This document shows, piece by piece, positions 4,815 to 7,651 of a stretch of 7,651 nucleotides of DNA (positions are counted from its first letter, which is position 1; the number at the start of each line of letters is the position of its first letter). The DNA comes from Bacteroidota bacterium (GTDB taxonomy: Bacteria; Bacteroidota; Bacteroidia; NS11-12g; UBA955): positions 1 to 7,651 of the forward strand of contig CANFUB010000116.1 in the NCBI GenBank assembly GCA_947450015.1. The letters run 5' to 3'. Under the pieces are notes generated by a model that searched no databases, was not told the DNA's origin, and was given only the letters and a program-made list of their open reading frames with translations. A program made the position numbers and the translations under genes.

Positions 4815-6035
4815 TTATTGCCCCATGGCCGCCAATTGGTCGCGAAAAACATCGAGTTCAGCTTTCAATACAGCTTGCTGAATTTTAAGGCGTTCAACTT
4901 GTTTTGCAGTGGCTTCGGCTTCTTTTCTTTTTTGTTCTGCTTCTTGTTTATTCTCTACAATAGCAGTTTGTTGTTTCTCTGTTTTGGCCTTTAACTTTTC
5001 GCTTTTAGCACGCAGTTGTTTTAATTCTTTTAAACGGCCTGCTTCGTCGAATGCATGGAGTTTGCCCTCATTGGCAGAAACAACAGTGCTATCGGCTACA
5101 ATGGCTGCTGTATATACTTTCATGCGTGAATTGTTTTCGGCAATTGCATTGTTTTCTTTTGCGATCTTTTGATTCAGTTTATCAATGTTTTTTTCAATTC
5201 TGCGCAATTCTTTTTTATCATCTGCCGCTAATGTTTTTTTCGCATTGTTCAAATCAATTTCAACTTTGTAGTCGAGTATTTTATTTTCAGATTTAACATT
5301 GGCTTTTACTAAGTTTTTATGGGCATTTCTATTGGCTTTCAATGCCGCATTTTTAATATCATTTTCCGATTTTATATTGTTCAATGGAAACGCATCAAAT
5401 TCTTTTTGCTTGCGCATAATCAAGGTATCTGTTTGCATAATCTCAGCCTTGTTGTCTTGCAATTTCGTTTCTGTTTTGGCCACTTGCTTATCGTCTTTTC
5501 CAGCACCTTTGATATTATTGTGAATGGCATCCTCGGCTGCTTTTAAGTCATCGCTTACACGCTCGAGTTTTGCTTCTGTTCTTTGTATGAGCGCTTTTAG
5601 TGAATCAATGGCGGCCTGATGCAAAATGGCTTTGGTTTTTTGTTGGATCGCCAAACCGAGCTGTTGAACACCTTTGGCCTCGGTTGGTGTAGTGGCAGTG
5701 CTCACAAAACCAGTTCCTAAATCAACAAACAGCATTAAGCTTGTATCTGCGCCATCGAAACGGGCGTATACATCAATCGGTTTAGCACTAATGGAGGTAA
5801 GTATTGTATTGTGAAAAAACAATTCGTTAAAAGAGACAATAGAGGCATCTACCTTCGGGTCTTTCTCAGCAATGGTCTTCTCCATAATATCGAAAGCCAT
5901 GGTTTGGTCGACAGAATCCATCTTAATTTTAAAACCATTCTGAGCGCCCTTGCTCATTGGTAAAGAAAGTTCTTTAAATTGGGCCTGAATATGCAATGCA
6001 CTGAAGGCAAAAACGAGAAGGAAAATATTTTTCAT
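4815..6035 (-). CDS. Secreted coiled-coil protein of unknown function
   Basis: 406 residues, not recognised. MKNIFLLVFAFSALHIQAQ (1-19) is a Sec signal peptide with a cleavage site near IQA-QF and no lipobox cysteine; the whole protein has no cysteine. Residues 20-125 look globular (mixed strands, for example SLMLFVDLGTGFV at 99-111). From about 140 to the end it is almost wholly helical and highly charged (Lys, Glu, Ala, Gln, Asn), with heptad-like segments near 140-215, 255-305 and 330-403. It is therefore probably a periplasmic or cell-surface protein with long coiled coils. The ASIVSFNELFFHN stretch (64-76) and the acidic, low-hydrophobicity helices suggest a stalk, spacer or scaffold, but this is speculation. 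It is flanked by unrelated genes, has its own promoter-like box, and is 104 bp from the upstream reductase gene. Confidence 0.8.
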   Translation of the reverse strand: MKNIFLLVFAFSALHIQAQFKELSLPMSKGAQNGFKIKMDSVDQTMAFDIMEKTIAEKDPKVDASIVSFNELFFHNTILTSISAKPIDVYARFDGADTSLMLFVDLGTGFVSTATTPTEAKGVQQLGLAIQQKTKAILHQAAIDSLKALIQRTEAKLERVSDDLKAAEDAIHNNIKGAGKDDKQVAKTETKLQDNKAEIMQTDTLIMRKQKEFDAFPLNNIKSENDIKNAALKANRNAHKNLVKANVKSENKILDYKVEIDLNNAKKTLAADDKKELRRIEKNIDKLNQKIAKENNAIAENNSRMKVYTAAIVADSTVVSANEGKLHAFDEAGRLKELKQLRAKSEKLKAKTEKQQTAIVENKQEAEQKRKEAEATAKQVERLKIQQAVLKAELDVFRDQLAAMGQ

Positions 6036-6057
6036 TTGTATTGTATGTTGATGTTTG

Positions 6058-6091
6058 CAAAGTTACCTAAAAACAGGCACAGCGATTCAAC
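6058..6091 (-). promoter_or_regulatory. Promoter of the secreted coiled-coil gene
   Basis: The -7 box TAACTTTG (6065-6058) matches TAnnTTTG exactly, 22 nt before the ATG. A partial -33 element, GTTG (6091-6088), lies 22 nt upstream. The box sits in the short gap behind the reductase gene, so this gene can be expressed on its own. Confidence 0.5.
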
Positions 6092-6139
6092 TACTTACAA
6101 AGCATGACACCTATCATAAGGAAAATAAGAAGTTATAAA

Positions 6140-7231
6140 TTATTTCTGATCGAAATCTACGAATACTTCTTCGCTGGTTGGGTGCGACTGGCAAGTAAGG
6201 ATATAACCATTCTCTACTTCGTCTTCTTCCAATGCAAAGTTCATGTCCATTTCTACAGTGCCTTTGGTAACTTTAGCGCGACAAGTGCAACATACACCGC
6301 CTTTACAAGCAAATGGCAAATCGGCACCCGCTTTTAAAGCTGCATCTAATATAGTATCGCCACCAAATGGCAATTCCATGTTATGCGTAATGCCGTCGAT
6401 TTTCACAGATACTTTCGCTTTTTTAACACCATCGCTCACTTTTTCTACCACTTTGTTTTCGTGTTTCACAGCCGCTTGGGTAGGGGTTGTAAACAATTCG
6501 AAGTGGATGTGTTTGCTGTCAATGCCTTTAGCAATAGCAGTGTCTTTTACCGCCATTATCATGTCTTCTGGTCCGCATACAAACAACTCATCAATGCTGC
6601 CAGTTTCAATTAATTTATTGTTTAAAAACTCAGCGCATTTATCGCCATTGATTCTGCCATTTAAAATAGGCACGTCAACACTCTCGCGACTTAACACATG
6701 GAATACTTGGAACTGACCGATATGTCTGTTTTTGATGGCTTCTATTTCTTCTAAGAAAATAATAGAGTGTGTGTTTTTATTGCCGTATACCAAGGTAAAT
6801 GTACTTTGAGGCTCGGTAGCCAAAGTCGTTTTAATGATACTCAATATAGGGGTGATACCACTACCAGCAGCAAAGGCCACATAGTGTTTTTTGTTAGCAG
6901 GATTAAGGTCGGTATAAAAATGACCAGTTGGGGTCATTACATCAATCATATCGCCAGCATTTAAATGTTTGTTAGCGTAAGTAGAAAATAAACCATTCTC
7001 AACTTGCTTAATGGCCACACGCAATTCACCATCTAAAGGACTGCTGCAAACCGAGTAAGAACGTCTTACATCCTCGCCTTCGAACAATCTGCGCAAGGTA
7101 ATCGACTGACCCTGTTTGTAACTGTAGTCGGTGCTTAGGTCGGCAGGAATTTCAAAAGCTACTGAAACGCAGTCAGCGGTTTCTCTTCTGACATCTTTTA
7201 TTTTGAGGGAATGGAATTTAGGTGTAGACAT
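6140..7231 (-). CDS. PaaE-like ferredoxin/flavodoxin reductase (FAD, NAD(P)H, plant-type 2Fe-2S)
   Basis: 363 residues with three modules. The FAD-binding barrel has RRSYSVCSSP (56-65). The NAD(P)H domain has AAGSGITPILSI (121-132) and FVCGPEDMI (217-225). The C-terminal plant-type ferredoxin domain has cluster ligands C309, C314, C317 and C347 (C-x4-C-x2-C-x29-C). This order matches PaaE, the reductase of phenylacetyl-CoA epoxidase, which passes electrons from NADPH to the di-iron oxygenase. No paaABCD genes are present here, so it may serve another acceptor. A longer frame starts at 7279, but I chose ATG 7231 (MSTPKFHSL) because a promoter-like TAAATTTG lies between the two. The linker (about 250-272, Lys/Val/Glu-rich) joins reductase and ferredoxin. 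All cofactor residues are intact. Family firm; partner unknown. Confidence 0.9.
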   Translation of the reverse strand: MSTPKFHSLKIKDVRRETADCVSVAFEIPADLSTDYSYKQGQSITLRRLFEGEDVRRSYSVCSSPLDGELRVAIKQVENGLFSTYANKHLNAGDMIDVMTPTGHFYTDLNPANKKHYVAFAAGSGITPILSIIKTTLATEPQSTFTLVYGNKNTHSIIFLEEIEAIKNRHIGQFQVFHVLSRESVDVPILNGRINGDKCAEFLNNKLIETGSIDELFVCGPEDMIMAVKDTAIAKGIDSKHIHFELFTTPTQAAVKHENKVVEKVSDGVKKAKVSVKIDGITHNMELPFGGDTILDAALKAGADLPFACKGGVCCTCRAKVTKGTVEMDMNFALEEDEVENGYILTCQSHPTSEEVFVDFDQK

Positions 7232-7246
7232 TTTCTTTAAAGGGTG

Positions 7247-7254
7247 CAAATTTA
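7247..7254 (-). promoter_or_regulatory. Candidate -7 box for the reductase gene
   Basis: TAAATTTG (7254-7247) matches TAnnTTTG exactly, 15 nt before the chosen ATG at 7231. No clear TTTG -33 box is seen. Its position argues against the longer start at 7279. Confidence 0.4.
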
Positions 7255-7328
7255 ATTCTTTTATTTGAAATAGGGGCATAGTGGGAAAGAAGTGTTTTTA
7301 AAGAACTGATAACTATCACTTTTAACTG

Positions 7329-7651
7329 TAGGCAGTGTTGCTTCGTTATGGTTGTGCTTTGGTTAAGGTTTGTTGCTTCGATGTGGTGGGTTAGCGTAGG
7401 CAGTCGGCAGTGTTGCTTCGAGGCGGTTGTGTTGGGGTGGTGGTTTGTTGCTTCGTTGTGGTGGGTTATTCGTAGGCAGTATGCAGTCGGCAGTCAGCAG
7501 TGTTGCTTCGGGGTGGTTGTGCTTTTTTTGTACTTGGTTGCTTCGTTGTGGTGGGTTATTCTTAGGCAGCCCTTCGACAGGCTCAGGGTGACTAGTTTCG
7601 AGGTGGTTGTGCTGGTGTGCTGGTTGGTGGCTTCGTTGTGCTTTTATAGGC
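7329..7651. repeat. Nested degenerate tandem repeat array, G/T-rich, continuing past the right edge
   Basis: Four imperfect units begin with TAGGCAG at 7329, 7397, 7473 and 7563, and a fifth begins at 7647. Each unit carries two GTTGCTTCG boxes, always exactly 35 bp apart start to start: 7337/7372, 7412/7447, 7502/7537, and degenerate copies at 7592/7627. A 26-nt spacer between the boxes contains GGTTGTG. The first three units end in TGTGGTGGGTTA. Unit lengths of 68, 76 and 90 bp are explained by 1, 2 and 4 copies of a heptamer GCAGTNN ahead of the first box (plus one base). The + strand is very rich in G and T with few A or C. No open frame of useful length crosses it. It begins about 75 bp upstream of the reductase promoter. 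Function unknown; likely an intergenic minisatellite. Confidence 0.8.
7570..7588. repeat. REP-like imperfect palindrome inside the fourth repeat unit
   Basis: CCCTTCGACAGGCTCAGGG has end symmetry (CCCT/AGGG), and a competing hairpin AGCC-N8-GGCT spans 7568-7583. From memory it resembles a short palindromic intergenic repeat common in many bacterial genomes. It occupies the place held by the four GCAGTNN heptamers in unit 3, with the same total length to the next box. Confidence 0.5.

Noticed and set aside
6097..6139. Terminator for the reductase gene (ATGA-N6-TCAT)
   Set aside because: Four-base stem without a T tract; not convincing.
6243..6716. 157-residue open frame on the + strand
   Set aside because: Lies wholly antisense to the reductase gene, whose motifs are intact; no family signature, so a shadow frame.
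7232..7279. 16-codon N-terminal extension of the reductase
   Set aside because: Contains a promoter-like TAAATTTG and no conserved sequence; MSTPKFHSL is the likelier start.
7434..7443. Two-layer G-quadruplex in GGGGTGGTGG
   Set aside because: Only two-G runs and not kept in the other repeat units.
7329..7651. CRISPR array
   Set aside because: Repeats are degenerate, spacers between boxes are themselves similar, and no cas genes are present.

Overview
The window looks like a chromosomal segment of a Bacteroidota (Bacteroidetes) bacterium. The support is the protein families (a HipA-type kinase with a split N-terminal domain, an SRAP protein starting MCYS, a PaaE-like flavodoxin reductase), AT-rich intergenic DNA, little Shine-Dalgarno signal, and upstream boxes that fit the phylum's -7 promoter consensus TAnnTTTG before four genes. 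I cannot place it below phylum level.

Layout. Bases 1-660 (+) hold the C-terminal part of a TolC-type outer-membrane efflux protein that enters from outside the window. Every other gene lies on the minus strand. Read in the direction of transcription from the right edge they are: a PaaE-like ferredoxin/flavodoxin reductase (7231-6140); a secreted coiled-coil protein of unknown function (6035-4815); a small dimeric alpha/beta-barrel-type protein (4749-4414) with rlmF 11 bp behind it (4402-3437); a GNAT acetyltransferase (3396-2968) with an SRAP DNA-crosslink protein 8 bp behind it (2959-2351); and a three-gene hip locus (2195-668) that runs convergently into the TolC gene, 7 bp apart. Bases 7329-7651 carry no gene. 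They hold a nested, strongly G/T-biased repeat array that runs off the right edge.

The most interesting part is the hip locus. Its order is hipB (DNA-binding antitoxin), then a stand-alone HipA N-terminal domain (HipS-like), then a short HipA kinase (HipT-like). Both junctions are ATGA stop/start overlaps. This is the gene order of the tripartite HipBST toxin-antitoxin system described in enteropathogenic E. coli, and the kinase carries the Ser-Ile-Ser Gly-rich-loop motif of HipT. Upstream of and over the hipB start I find three copies of one inverted repeat, AAAGTGC-N8-GCACTTT, with centres 60 and 61 bp apart. The middle copy touches the -33 box of a well-formed promoter and the proximal copy covers the Shine-Dalgarno-like sequence and start codon. 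The 5-N8-5 geometry is that of the classic E. coli HipB operator (TATCC-N8-GGATA), but the half-sites differ. I infer an autoregulated toxin-antitoxin operon in which HipB represses its own transcription and HipS, HipB or both restrain the kinase.

The remaining genes are ordinary housekeeping or accessory functions: rRNA methylation (RlmF), abasic-site protection (SRAP), acetyl transfer, electron transfer and efflux. Points worth checking are a TTG start for rlmF, a possible leaderless GNAT transcript, and the nested minisatellite at the right edge.
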